A stretch of 64,000 nt of DNA from Amylostereum areolatum. Its lineage: Eukaryota; Basidiomycota; Agaricomycetes; Russulales; Stereaceae. This document shows positions 34,125 to 45,990 of this stretch, piece by piece. Made by a program: the position numbers and the translations under genes. The DNA lies in assembly GCA_012932865.1 (NCBI GenBank), contig SAXG01000057.1:186001-250000 (forward strand), in the 5' to 3' direction. Numbering within the stretch: position 1 is the first letter of the stretch; every line of letters starts with the position of its first letter. Under the pieces are notes generated by a model that searched no databases, was not told the origin of the DNA, and worked only from the letters and a program-made list of their open reading frames with translations.

Positions 34125-35966
34125 TCACAGGGCTTGCGGGCTGGTATATAACACGTCCATCCTCACGAAGTTGTTGTATATCTCACCGGGCCCCAGAAGC
34201 GTGTCGTTCCCGCTCGAGTTGCTCGCGGGGTGAATGAATGCCGCCAGGGGCTAAAATGCACGCAAAAGCGCCCGATGAGCACGCGTCTGAGCATCAGGAT
34301 AGAATGACGACGAAGCGCACCTCGTGAAACTCGAGGAACACCGCGCTCGCGGGTTTGTATCCCTCTCCCGGGCCCGCGACCCCACTCCCGCCGTGGATCC
34401 TCTTCATCGCCCCGTCGCCCGTTGCGAGTGTGTTCGAGTAGAACTGTACGCCAGACTCTGTGTTCGTAGATCAGCATCCGCCCACAGAAAGGGGAGAGAA
34501 GAGAAGAAAACGCACGGTTGGTTCCAAACTTGAGCCGGATGCCTGAGCGCGCGGACGCAAGTTCGACCACGCCGTCTGCCGCGCCCTCGGCGATGACTTC
34601 CTGCACAAGGTCGAGCGCAGGGGTGAAGGCGCTCTGCGCGATGCGGTGTGCCGCGGCGGGGCCGGGTTCGCGGGGTGCAAACACGTAGAAGTGGTCTTTT
34701 CGGCAGTAACGCAGAGACTGTAAGTGCGTGGACCATTGGCGTTATGATTGAGGGAAGGAGAGCGCGGGGCGGAGGACCGGGCCGGTAGATAATAATGAGC
34801 AGATGGACGCGTCGCAGACCCAGACGAGGAGAACATATGCACTGTACCCACCGTAGCCCGAAATTTCCTCATACCGGTCGCCGATAGGCTTGTTCGCGTG
34901 TGCGTGCGCGGTGCTGGCCGTTGCAGACAGCGTGCCGGTGGGGAGGAGGTCCGCGTCGATGTCGACCGTGTGCGACGCCTTGCGATCGCGCGCAACGTCA
35001 ACGACGCGTCGCGCGAGAAAGAGGAGGAAGGCGAAGACGTGCCTTGATAGTGAGGTTGTGCCCCTTGACGGACGTCGAGTCCGAGCCCTCCTTGAGCGAT
35101 GCGTCGAGGTTGAATCCCCAGTGCTACATCCCGCGCGATCCTCAGTCTCGTTCACAAAGAAAACACACAATGCCACCACGCACCTGGGTAAGGTTGATCG
35201 GCGTCACGACCCCCTCGTCCAGCAGCTTCGCCCGGTATACAAACACCACGCTCCCCAAATGATACTCCTTGCCCTCCGCGCCCGCGCCCGCTACAGGCGC
35301 CTGTGGCTGCAGCAGCCCCACGGCGACCTCCACGAGAAGCGTTCCGGGATACCCCTGATCGCCGTCCTTCGAAATTGCACGAAAGAGGGCGCCCGCGCCC
35401 TGCGGGAAGCGGCTCTGGAGCGTCTCGACCTCGCTCTTGGTGAAAAGCGCGCCGGGCGCGCTCTCTGTCGTGAGGCGCGTGCCCTCCGGGGAAGGGGTGA
35501 GCGCGTCGAGAGGCACGGCTTCGAATGTCGCGGCGTCGAACCCGACGGGCCCACCGTGCAAGGAGACAAGGGGCGTCGCGGTAGAGTTGGGTTGGGGCGA
35601 AACAAAGGAGGTATGCCCGTTGCGGGAGACGGTGTGGGTGCCGACCGGGACGCGATTCGTGTACCGACCGATGACGGTGTTAGTGTACTTTTGCGTGAGG
35701 TGGCCCTTGGGGTCTTCAGGTCCAACGACAAGGTCGTGCGTCTGCAGCGCGCATGTTAGAGTGAACGACAGGAGGATAGCGGGGCACGCACGCGGCCGTC
35801 GGCTTGGACGAAAAGACGGTGGAGGGTCAAGCCATGCGGGAGTATCTGTATAGGGATCAGTGGGAGATCGGAGGAGAGGAGGCGGGAGACGCACCTCGGC
35901 GGCAAGTGAAGGGGTGAGCGAAGGGAGTTCAAGGAGAATCGGCGCGAGGGACTCGTCTGAAGCCAT
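34125..35966 (-). CDS. Aldose 1-epimerase (galactose mutarotase)
   Basis: It interconverts alpha and beta anomers of galactose/glucose, feeding the Leloir pathway. The start at 35964-35966 (MASDESLAPILLELPSL) continues as ILPHGLTLHRLFVQADGR, THDLVVGPEDPKGHL and NTVIGRYTNRVPVG, the N-terminal beta sandwich. The core includes LVSLHGGPVGFD, LLVEVAVGLLQPQ, GVVTPINLTQHWGFNLD and VKGHNLTIK. It then passes to ASHTVDIDADLLPTGTLS, KPIGDRYEEISG, HFYVFAPREPG, SGVQFYSNTLATGDGAM and VFLEFHEPLAAF. It ends NNFVRMDVLYTSPQAL at 34125. About eight exons join cleanly. The family His and Glu catalytic residues fall in the HWGFN and FLEFHE regions, but I have not mapped each. A related tail fragment recurs at 33043 and 57300. 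Confidence 0.85.
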
Positions 35967-36314
35967 GGCGGTCAGTGGTGCGGAGTAGACGGACGCGGAG
36001 AAACCAGCAGGTCGCGAGACAGTCAAATACCGCAGACAAGAAGTCAGGTGACCATCTTATCGTGCGATCATCCGGCGGCCTGACTCTCCTGACTCTCCCT
36101 GTGTGAGCCCGGTGCCCTCGGCGAGTCGAACGAGTGGCCGTCATTGGATCCCGCGACGGCTCGGATCCTGCTTTGGTTCGCGGTCGTCGCGGAAGACGCT
36201 ACGAGCAAACTATGTAACAAAAGAAATGACGCAAAACAGCCCCTAACCCCGACATAGGGGGTCAAAAGCTCGGTCTCTCGAAAGGGGATGGATTGCATGG
36301 CTGGCAGCAGCAGA

Positions 36315-36317
<3 letters not shown>

Positions 36318-36349
<32 letters not shown>
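36318..36349 (+). repeat. GT dinucleotide microsatellite
   Basis: About sixteen GT pairs in a row, in the 3' flank of the RNase H1 gene. Confidence 0.95.
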
Positions 36350-36350
<1 letters not shown>

Positions 36351-36404
36351 AAGACAAGATATGCATAACTTACACGGAGACAGCCAGATGTAGAAGCCCC
36401 AAGA

Positions 36405-37941
36405 TTAGAGATCAAAGTTACCCGTTCGCGCCATCTCCTCCATGGCTGCGTCGTCGAGCAGCAATTCGGGGATCGAGCTCCTGTTTTACGATATTCGAGA
36501 ATGAAAAGGATGTGGATGAGAAACGCACGCACCTCCACGTTGAACTCGTCCAAGCTGATCACCTTCACCTGCTGTCTTTTACTCGGTTTTGGCGCAGACC
36601 CGGATCTCGACCCACTGGGCATCGACACAGTTGCGTTTGCGCTGGACTTCACCGCAACGGCCGCCTTGACGGAAACATTCCCCTTCTCCTTCGCGAGCAC
36701 GACCGCCTGTCCCCTCACCATCAGCCTCCCAACCTCTGGCTTGTCATTCTCGATCTCGTCCGTCTCGTCCCTCAGCGCCATCCAATCGCGCTCTTCGATC
36801 ATCGGCAGGTCGTAGCCATCGACCGCGAGTTTGTCCGCGCCCTCGTTCCCGACGTTCCCCGCGTGCCCCTTCACCCACTTGAGTTCGACGTCCTGACCTC
36901 GGCGCAGGCGCAGAGCTAACAGCGCCGTGAGGTACTTGATCATCGGCTGGTTTGCCACTGGTTCCCCCAGTGCCGTCCGCCAGTTGCGCCGCAACCAACC
37001 ATCCCTCCACTTCGTAAACGCTGCCGGAAAGAGAATGTAAACGTCATTGGGCGAAGGCCAGCGGGAGCAGACGTACCATTCACGCAGTATTCGGAGTCGG
37101 TATGAATCGTGAGCGGGCGGGTGCTGTGAGGGATGACTTCCAGCGCGCGGATGATGGCCTGGAGAAAGGACAACCGATATTGAAGGGCAGACTGACAATA
37201 TCTGGATAATGCTCACCAAGAGCTCTGCACGGTTGTTCGTCTGCGTACCTGGGCACCTCTCCGAGATATTCCTTACACATACCATCAGACCGTCGCAATG
37301 AGGTGATAGAGAAAATGACTGACCGGCGGTCACCCCGGCCCCACCACACCCCAATGCCTGCGATGGCGTTCGGCTTCCCATTGTTCCGACATGCACCATC
37401 CGTATACAGGAATTCCCATCGTTCGTCTCCAGCACCGCTCGTTTTGGCCCCTGCAGCCGCCCCGATCTCAACACGATGTTTCTCCAAAGGCTCATATCGC
37501 AGCGACGGCGGTGCCGTGGCTGGTGTCGCGCTCGCGGGAACCGCAAAAGTCTCGGACGCGCGCATCGCGGCGCTGGTCGTCTGTGTTGTTGTGCTGGAAG
37601 AAGGCGCGGCGGGGGTGGACGACGTGAAGGCTGTGTACTTGGCCTCGGTGAGGAGTTCGGTTGAGAATACGGGGTTGGTGCGCGTGGCACTGGTTGAGTT
37701 TGACGGCCCCGCGACAGGTTCGACTTCGTTCATCCAGTCCTGCGCTTCGCCCAGGTCGCGGAACTTTTTGTAGCGCGCGTCACGGAAGTTCTTCACCTCT
37801 TTTTGCGCCTCTTCCCTGCAGGCTCTCTCCATCAGACATCCCCACGTTAATAAGAAATCGTAAGAACACACACCACGTGGGGTAGATGCCCGGCGCGCGT
37901 CCCTTCTTGACCGCGTAATGAAATGCGCCAGCCTTGCCCAT
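36405..37941 (-). CDS. RNH1: Ribonuclease H1 with hybrid-binding domain
   Basis: It degrades RNA in RNA-DNA hybrids in nucleus and/or mitochondria. The start at 37939-37941 gives MGKAGAFHYAVKKGRAPGIY then PTW joined to EEAQKEVKNF and KKFRDLGEAQDWM, the hybrid-binding domain. A Ser/Thr/Ala-rich linker of about 110 residues follows. The catalytic domain keeps all four acids: Asp in LYTDGACRNNGKPN, Glu in QTNNRAEL, Asp in IHTDSEYCVNG and Asp in VGNEGADKLAV. Six or so introns are inferred. The C-terminus is best read as EELDPELLLDDAAMEEMART then GNFDL with one base dropped in the G run at 36468-36471; a GC-AG intron is an alternative. The enzyme looks active. Confidence 0.87.
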
Positions 37942-38585
37942 GGTGTCGTCCAAAACGCAGATCGACGTGCTACTAGAGAAGGACGCTTGAGACGCGATAC
38001 GAGTGAGGGGAGAGTTTGATGAGAAGAAAATGGTGGTGGGACGAAGAGGAGCGATGGAGGCGAACATGCACACTTTCGAAGTCGGGCGAAGGGCGGACGC
38101 GCGCCGTGAGACATGATTACGTATTTGAAGAGGCTACTGCTAAGCATGGCCAAACAAACGAACTTGTCCTCGCCGTTGTGACGTGATGTGAGCCTTACTC
38201 TACCTGAGGATGTTGACTAGGAACGCCGATGAGTCGCCCACTCTCTCAAAACTCGGGTGAGTACGCTCCATATATTCCGACTGAGTGAATAAATCCAATA
38301 GAACTCCGACTTCGGTGAGTTACTGGGTGCGCTCGTGTCTTTGTATCGGCAGTGATTTACAATGCTCCGGTCCTCTATTGTGCTTAGTCAGGACGAGAGG
38401 TTATGAGGACGTAAGATTGGTATTTCCGTCATCGATAGTGTGCCCAATATAAGAGGTCAGTTTTCTACGCCCACTTTCTCCCCTCATCACGTTAACCACA
38501 CCTCTCAATCGAGTGGCAGTACATTCTCTACCACCTCTTCCCTCCCATCCCTCTCTGAAATATCCATAAGCCTCATAATTGACAG
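37942..38585. other. Divergent region between RNase H1 and an F-box gene
   Basis: A 41 bp block at 38115-38155 recurs with changes at 40591-40631. No gene is supported. Confidence 0.45.
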
Positions 38586-40455
38586 ATGTCTCAAGATGTC
38601 CCATTGTTTCTGTGAGTCTCTCCTTAGTCTTGCATCGTCCTCGCAGTTTGACCTTCCCCAAGCGAGGTTGGACCACTGGTTCAACATCAGAATTACGCAC
38701 CGCCGATCCTCAGAGTTCCATCTGAAATCCTCGCAGAAGTCTTCCTTACTGTCCACGCCATGTGTGGAGAAGCAGCGTCCTACGACAGTGACAACGAAGG
38801 AGACTCTGTGGATGATATTCACGGCGGGGGTGATGTCATGGTCCTCATGGAGCCCGAAGATTTTTCGCAAGGTGCGTTGATCACTTTCCATTCTCAATCT
38901 ACGTACTAACGGCAGGAAAGTTGAGGGAGATGCAGACGGCATACATGAAGCTTCGTTTGTCATCGCCGATGAACACATGGTCAATGTTCTCGATCAAATG
39001 GAAAGTCGGCGGTCGGCTTTCAGAGTTAGTTGGATATCCTGCACTCAGGTATGCCACCAGTTTAGGGAGGTATGTCGCGTCGTTTTCATCTTCATACTAT
39101 CTCCGTATATTGAATTGTTCCTGCGTGTGCGTCAGGTGGCCCTGAACATCCCAATGCTGTGGAGCAGCATCCGGTTTGGCGACTTCTACCATCCATGGCG
39201 CGGCTCACGCGGCGGCTGGGTTCCTGTTTTTCTTCAGCGGTCGCGATCCCTTCCGCTCCATGTCCACGCAGACTTCAACGAACTCTCCGATGAATCAAAG
39301 ACCCTCAATACTCTTCTCCTTTGCCTGTCCCTCGAGTTTGTATCCCGCGTGAACACACTCGTCATGTCCGAGGACTCTCTCACACCGCCGCGCCACCTGG
39401 AAGAAGCGGTCGCGCATCTCGGATCGATGCCATCTCTCCAGTCTCTCACCATCACCGCACGCTATGACCGAGTCGTCGACACGTTGCAGATTCCCTCGAC
39501 GTTCAATGCCCCCAACTTGGAGGAATTGTCCATCTTCGGCCGCCTCTCCCGCATGGCTCACGATGCATTTATGAACCTGGTCACGGCCAACTTCTGTATC
39601 GTGGGGGAGCTTGACCCAAACTCTGCAACCGCCATTACGGCCATCCTCACCCAAAGCACGCGACTTGAGCACTTCATGATCGACGTCGAACTCTGCTCCC
39701 TCAACGCGCTCGGGGGCCTCTCCATCCCTGAAACCGTGACCACCTTCTCTCTCCGTTGCCGCACCACCGATCCGCTGCTCTTCAACATCGATGCCCATGC
39801 AGGAACGGACGTCATCGTCCATGTCGACGAAGTCTTCGATCCTGCCATTTTGCAGCGCATCTGCGTCGCGTTCGGCTACCGGTCGGACAGCTCCGACTCC
39901 GCCGCCCCGTGCAAAGCGGCTTTCTGGGAAAAGGGATTCATGGTCGAATCGCCCAGCCGCGGCTCGTTCAAGCTCACCGCCGACATGTGGGAGGTACCCA
40001 ACAGGCTCTCCGCTTGCGCATGCTTCAACTTCTCCGCTTTGCGCGAGCTGCACATGTACGAGGACAAGGACAAGGAAATCGACGAGCAAATGCCCTTTCC
40101 GAGGACAGCACTCACCGCGGCGCAATGGCACGATGCGTTTGGGGAGGTCAAGACCCTGCAGCATATCTTTATTGGAGAGGGATGGCTCGGGGGAGGTAAC
40201 CTGTGGAACGCCCTCTGCACTCCTATGCATCAGCCAGTCACAATTCACTCTGGAGCGCGTCTTCCCGCGCCTCGGGAGCAGCGCCGTATGCTGTTTCCTT
40301 CCCTCTGTCAGATCACGATTATGGAGCCCCCATTCCACAAGACTCGCATCTGGCCACGGCACCTTAGGATGCTCGAGAAAATGATGAACGGAGGGCAGAG
40401 GCCAGGATGTTTGCCGATAGCGTTTGGGGTCGACTCAGCACATTACTTACCGTAG
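38586..40455 (+). CDS. F-box/LRR-like protein
   Basis: A short first exon (ATG 38586, MSQDVPLFL) splices to EVGPLVQHQNYAPPILRVPS and EILAEVFLTVHAMCGEA, a degenerate F-box followed by an acidic insert (YDSDNEGDSVDDIHGGGD). A second small intron lies near 38873. Then FRVSWISCTQVCHQFREV joins across an intron to ALNIPMLWSSIRFGDFYHP. The large last exon carries irregular leucine-rich repeats (LQSLTITARYDRVVDTLQIP; NLEELSIFGRLSRMAHDAF; LEHFMIDVELCSLNALGG) and ends at 40455 (AFGVDSAHYLP). The layout matches the large F-box gene at 18671-20816. It is a probable SCF substrate receptor with an unknown target. Confidence 0.82.
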
Positions 40456-41560
40456 CGAGGGTGTAACTTTGTCACATAACATGTGTATCAATGCACACGT
40501 AACTTGAAATTTATCTCTTTGCGACGCACTTCCGTAAGGTTGTCATGATAGTGCGTGTAAGGTAAAGAGCCGCGCGGCGAGGTTCGCGTCGATTACGTGT
40601 TTGAAGAGGCTGTTGCCAAACAATGCCAAACTTCCACATTTGAGGGCGACTGGGAACGAACATCGGAGACTCCAAGGAGACTCTCCGCATAGCTTCGCGT
40701 GGAGAAGTACAGCCTGCCGCATCCCTCTCGTGGCTGTCGTAAAACAAGTCGCCTCCAAGCTCAAAACTCCTCGCCGCATTGTCATGTTTCTTACGCAGGT
40801 GGGATCGGACTGCAGGGATCTGCCCAGATTGCCGAGAAAAAATGCCAAGCTTCTCTCCCCCAGTCCACCCCCGCACGTCTTTTCCGTGCCACCCGGTTCT
40901 CTGTTTTGTGTTCTCTTATGTATCCCACCTTCTCTTTCACCGCGCACTCTAGCTGTCGCGTCACATTCCTACAACCGCTGCACTTTCGCTCGCCCACTGC
41001 CGCGACATGCCAAGCACAACTGTTCAATTGGCAATACGAACCACCGTCTAGCGACTCGGAACGGAGCTCGCCCCGTACCGTCGACGGACATCCGGGAAAC
41101 GATTGCACTCAAGTTAGCACCTGCACAGTGGCACCTCTATACGTCAACTCATCGACATCCCACCATTCCAAAGCCGTCGTTCGCAAAGTTGCATGAAGGA
41201 GCGAGATGCCTTTTCACGGCAAGTATTCCTCCTTCTCATCTGATATATAAATAACCAGGTTTTTGGTCCTTATTATTTATACTACCCTAGATGCTGTCCG
41301 TGGGCTACCCGGTTATCGCTCATCGCGCGGGACTCAATCCCCGTACCCCAGCAAATCGCCGCGTCTCGTGTCACCACCGACAGCAAATGGACAGATGGCC
41401 AAGGGCGGTGAAAGCCGTGTATAGTGCGGTGCGCTTTACGGCCAAGGCAAGACAGGCACCCTCACCCTTGATATAAACCTCGAGTGCGGCGGGCGTAAAG
41501 AGGCCCCTCTGTTCACCCCGTTCCCCCCACTCGCATTTCCCCCCACGTCTACCTGCCGTC
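40456..41560. other. Gap upstream of the secreted-protein array
   Basis: It contains the second copy (40591-40631) of the 41 bp block found upstream of RNase H1, and the TATA box of the first array gene at 41472. Open frames here look accidental. Confidence 0.4.
41472..41477 (+). promoter_or_regulatory. TATA box, array gene 1
   Basis: TATAAA 84-89 bases before the ATG. Confidence 0.55.
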
Positions 41561-42920
41561 ATGGCCCCCTACGCTCTTTCCGCCATTCTCTTGGTCGTGT
41601 CTACGGCCTATGTCTCTGCTCAAGACATCGCTACGTTCCCGGCAACGCCGTTGGCATCACTGCATTTCCCGTCGCCCTCCGAGGTTGTGAGTACCCCTCC
41701 CTTTGTCCTTCCGTCTCTCGCGAGGCTTTCGTTTCCTGTGGGTTTTGACAGTGAACCTTTCCAGCCATATCAAGTCGACCCAGGAAACCTCGCACGCGGA
41801 AACCAGTACGGGTACAACCTCTGCAACTCAACGACGGAGGGCCAGACTTCGCGCTGTCAGACGTCATGGGTGAATGCCCTCAACGGTGCGTCCTCCTCTT
41901 CTCCCGTAATCTGAGCCAGGGCTCTTACGTCGGCATATAGACTTCTGTCTGTGGGGCCCTCCGGAGCCCAACTCTGTTATCGGCGATTCCGAAGGCGAGG
42001 CAGTAGCGTGGTGCACGAGCAAGGGACACGGAACACGTCTCATGCCCGCCGGAACCCTCAAGGGGGCCCAGCTGTTGAAGACACCCGACTATATCATGAT
42101 CACCGGCCTCGTCGACCAGACCTTGATCGACATCCAGGCGGACGACTACGGAGGCGAATACGATCCGCATGGCCAGGATCTGGTGCGTCCCCCTCCTCCT
42201 CCGTTCGACGCGGCCCTCATCCTGCGGTGTGCAGCGCGGTAACCCGATCGGCGGCCTCATGTACTCGACCGGGTTCGACGGAAACGTGCAACAAGTCCTC
42301 GAGTGGACCAAGTACGTCCCCCCCCACCGCCCTCCCGCCCCCCTCTCACCCCGTCTTTCCCCAGCTTCATGGGCGGTTCCCAGTTCTGCATCAAGGTCTG
42401 CCGCCAGGACGGCCCGAACGCCGCGCGTCTGTGCGAGCACAAGCTCGACCGCATCGGATGCGCGTACAACGCGCCGACGAAGTACACCGTCGGGGCCGGG
42501 TACGCCCCGGGCGAGTTCGAGGTGTGCGAGAGCGACAGCATGCTCGCGCCGGGGCTGTACGTCGAGAACGGCGTCACGCTCACGTACACGCAGCCGCCCG
42601 AGTCCCTGGGCGAGATCACGAAGCTCCCGTACGAGCCCTCGATCCCGCCCTCGTCCAAGTGCGCCACCACGGCCTCGGCCGCGCTCTTCGCCGACCTGCC
42701 CGCGCCGTCCGCGATCACCACGAGCGGGGCGGCCACCGCGACCGCGACCGCGACGGGCAGCGGGGCGTCGACGCGCGCGTCCAGCGCGGCGTCGCGCTCG
42801 ACGTCGGGGTCGGCGGCGGCGGCGTCGTCGACGAGCCAGTCGGGGGGCGCGGCGTCGCTTGGGATGTCGGTGGTGGCTGGTGCGGTTGGCGTCGTGCTTT
42901 CGATGGCGGTGTGGGCATGA
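41561..42920 (+). CDS. Secreted GPI-anchored-type protein, array gene 1 (macrofage-activating-glycoprotein-like)
   Basis: The ATG at 41561 begins a signal peptide (MAPYALSAILLVVSTAYVSA, then QDIATFPATP). The mature part shows DPGNLARGNQYGYNLCNSTT, CLWAPPEPNSVIGDSEGEAV, WCTSKGHGTRLMPAGTLKG, TPDYIMITGLVDQ, NPIGGLMYSTGFDG, FCIKVCRQDGPNAARLCEHK and CAYNAPTKYTVG, a Cys-rich fold. This is followed by about 90 residues rich in Ser, Thr and Ala and a hydrophobic end (SVVAGAVGVVLSMAVWA), typical of GPI attachment. Introns are short and in the same places as in the three paralogues. The family name comes from fungal database usage; no activity is proven. It is likely cell-wall or extracellular. The stop is at 42920. 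Confidence 0.8.
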
Positions 42921-43598
42921 GGAGGACGTCGCATATACCCTTGATATTTATCTCCTACATTTAGTTCGTGGCTCCCTTCTGCCTCGTGTGCCTGTGGATG
43001 TGGTGCTAATTCGTCGAGGACAGATATAACTCGCATATTTTTGGACGCGATGCCGGCCGCTTCTGGTCGATATCGATGTCGCTTTTTTTACGCTCTTTTG
43101 CGTCTGAGGTGGTGTCAATGTGGTCTGCAGCGTCGTGGTAGGTCCGTTTGCTGGTCCCCGCAAGACCGAGAACTTGGAAAGGTAGCGTGCGGGTTGACGG
43201 AGCCATCAATTCATGTTCAGCGTTCTCGTTCTCAATCCCAACATCGTTCCACACCGCAACTACAATGCCCACCGCCTTTCATCTCTCGAACCATTTTCCC
43301 TCGCCGTTCTCTTTCCCGACTTCAATATTCAATGGTGGGTACGAGTTCCCCGTGCGGGCATAGTCCCCGCGGCGCTTCTACTCTGGGCGCAACGTCTTGC
43401 CCATATTCGCACCCAGAAGCTTATGTTACTGCTATGGGAAATCGGGTCCAGAGGGGGGCGTGAGCAATTCCGGAACATATAAAGGGGGGCTCGAGCGCGC
43501 TCGCTTCCACCCACGTCTCGCCTCGTGTTCCCCCCTCCCGCGCTCGCCCCGACTCCAGGAAAACTTGTTGATCGGCAGCCTCCCGACAGAGCTTGTCG
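42921..43598. other. Spacer between array genes 1 and 2
   Basis: It includes the TATA box of gene 2 and no supported gene. Confidence 0.45.
43478..43483 (+). promoter_or_regulatory. TATA box, array gene 2
   Basis: TATAAA about 120 bases before the ATG. Confidence 0.55.
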
Positions 43599-45001
43599 AT
43601 GGTCCGCCGCGCCTTAAGTCTATGCTTGCTCATCGCAGCGACATGCCTCTCGTGCGTCGCCGCGCAGGACCTGTCGACGTTCCCAGCGACGCCCCTGGCG
43701 TCTCTGCATTTCCCGACGCCCTCCGATGCGGTACGTGCCGCGCCCGCGTTCCAAGACCGTCTTGCGTACGGACGTCGCGCTAACGTGAAGGATGACTCGG
43801 CTGGACGTGCGCTGTGCTCAGCCCGAACAGGCTGACCCAGGAAACTTGGCGCGAGGAAACCAGACGGGGTACAATCGATGCAACTCCACGACGGAGAACC
43901 AGCAGTCGCTCTGCCAGACGTCGTTCGTGAACGACTTGACCGGTGCGTCCCTTGCCCTTCCCCTCCTCCCTCGCCATCCCCTCCTTCCCGTGTGCTCACG
44001 CGTGTCGGGTGGGGGGTAGATTTCTGTCTGTGGGCGCCGCAGACGCCCAACTCGACGATCTCGGACACGGAGGGCGACGAGGTGGCGTGGTGCACGAAGA
44101 AGGGACACGGAACGCGGTTGATGCCAGCGGGCACGCTGCAGGGCGTGCAGCTCCTGCGCGCGCCGGACTACGTCATGATCACCTGGCCTGCTCGACCAGT
44201 CGCTGGTCAACATCCAGACGGACGACCCTGGCGGGGAGCTCGATCCGCACGGGCAGGACCTGGTGCGTGCGCTTTCCTTTGTCTTGCGGTGGAAGGAAAG
44301 GCGGCGCTGAGATGGCGCGCTGGCGCGTTGGATAGAGAGGGAATCCGATCGGCGGGCTGATGTATTCGACTGCGTTCACGGGGAGCGCGAACCAAGTGAT
44401 CGAGTGGGTCAAGTACGTCTCCTCCCTCCCTCCCTCCCTCTTCGCCCCACGCACGCGCTCACCCCGCCTCGGCAGCTTCATGGGCAGCAACCTGTTCTGC
44501 ATCAAAATCTGCAACCCGGCGGGCGCGAACCCCGCCGGGTTCTGCCAGCACACGCTCGACCGGATCGGGTGCGCGTACAACGCCCCGAGCAAGTACACGG
44601 TCGAGCCCACGTCCGGCCCGGGCGAGTTCGAGGCGTGCGACAGCGACGACATGGACATCCCCGGCGTGTACACCCAGAACGGGCAGACGCTCTCGTACTC
44701 GCAGCCGGACGAGACGCTGGGCCCGATCACGACGGTGCCGTACCAGCCCCGCGTGCCCGCCTCGTCCAACTGCGTGACCACGGCGTCCGCGGCGCTGTTC
44801 ACGGATCTGACGTCGGTCGGGGGCAGCGCGTCGCAGACGGCGAGCACGAGCGGGAGCGCGTCGGGCGGGTCGGATAATTCGCCGGCGGGCTCGACGTCGC
44901 AGACGGCGGCGGGGGCGGGCCAGACGGGGAACGCGGCGGTGGGGTTGGAGGTTGGGGCGGGCGTGTTGGGCGTGGCGTTCGCGATGGCGTTCCTCGCTTG
45001 A
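43599..45001 (+). CDS. Secreted GPI-anchored-type protein, array gene 2
   Basis: The ATG at 43599 (MVRRALSLCLLIAATCLSCV, signal peptide) is followed by FPATPLASLHFPTPSDA. After an intron come DPGNLARGNQTGYNRCNSTT, DFCLWAPQTPNSTISDTEG and WCTKKGHGTRLMPAGTLQG. At 44184 one extra T breaks the frame; without it the protein reads MITGLLDQSLVNIQTDD like its paralogues. The rest is NPIGGLMYSTAFTGSANQ, FCIKICNPAGANPAGFCQHT and CAYNAPSKYTVEPTSGPGEF. A Ser/Gly/Thr-rich tail and a hydrophobic end (VGAGVLGVAFAMAFLA) follow, with the stop at 45001. If the extra T is real, the gene is truncated after about 140 residues and loses its anchor. Confidence 0.75.
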
Positions 45002-45990
45002 GCGGGGTGGAGTGGGCGTGTGGTCGGTATAGATCTTATAAGGTTGGACGCGTGTTTGCTTTGGCTTTTTGTGGACTGGTCGGGGGCGTGTCGCGCCTGC
45101 TGGAATATACCCTGGTACGTGCGTACCACCATTGTTAGGCGAGGTACGCGTACTCTTTTGGCTGGATGACATGGACGGACTAGTTTGGCTTGTTGTACTT
45201 TGGTTATAGGAACGTTTACATTCGCGTGCGTTGTCCACGCCCTTCGCTTCTCTCGTGAACGTGAATCTCATCGTGAATGTGCATCGTGGACTGGAATGCA
45301 CGATAGGCGTGACAGCCGAGTCTCGCGTCCTGCTCCACCGGTACCTTCGACAGCTGCTGCTGCGCCGCCGTGGTACGACAGGCTAAAGTCTTTGCAGTCC
45401 ATCCGCGTTGCTGTAGGCTGCTTCACCATAAATATCGAAGAGATGCGAAACTCAAGGCGACCACCAGGAGTGGCGCATGGGCCGCGCGCGTGGTGTTGTG
45501 ATGGTCGACATCCCGACAGTTCGTCGAGCTCGCCCACGACGGCGTACGAGGCCCTAGCCGACCGAGGGCCGGCCGACCGCCGGCCGCCATCATATCTGCG
45601 CCACCCGCGCGCCACCGCGCTCCACGACGCCTGCAAATCTCGTCCACGCCGGCGCCTGTGACGTGCGCCCCTTCGCCGAACCCAGCGCAGGGTTCCTCAA
45701 GAAGTCGGCAGACGGATGGGGCGGGAACGTGAAGGGGTGTGACGAAGACGGTGTGCGCAACGTGCATCTAATTTCTATTTCTGGGCTGCGGAAATTGATT
45801 TTCGGGGAGCCGTGGGAAAGCGGGGGGGTTGGGAGGTGATATAAGCGTGGAGTGGGCGGTTGAAGGCGCCAGCAGTTCGCCTCTCCCCCTCCCCGTTTCC
45901 ACACGACCGACCTCGGGCCCACCCGCTTCCTTTCAGGTTCCATACCCTTTTTCCTCGTCTCCCACACATCCCCCTCAGAGTCTTTTAGCC
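45002..45990. other. Spacer between array genes 2 and 3
   Basis: It includes the TATA box of gene 3 near 45840; nothing else is supported. Confidence 0.45.
45840..45845 (+). promoter_or_regulatory. TATA-like box, array gene 3
   Basis: TATAAG about 150 bases before the ATG, leaving room for a long 5' leader. Confidence 0.45.

Noticed and set aside
42257..43036. Minus-strand frames opposite the secreted-protein array
   Set aside because: They are complements of the repetitive Ser/Thr/Ala-coding tails; signal peptides, introns and TATA boxes all support the plus strand.
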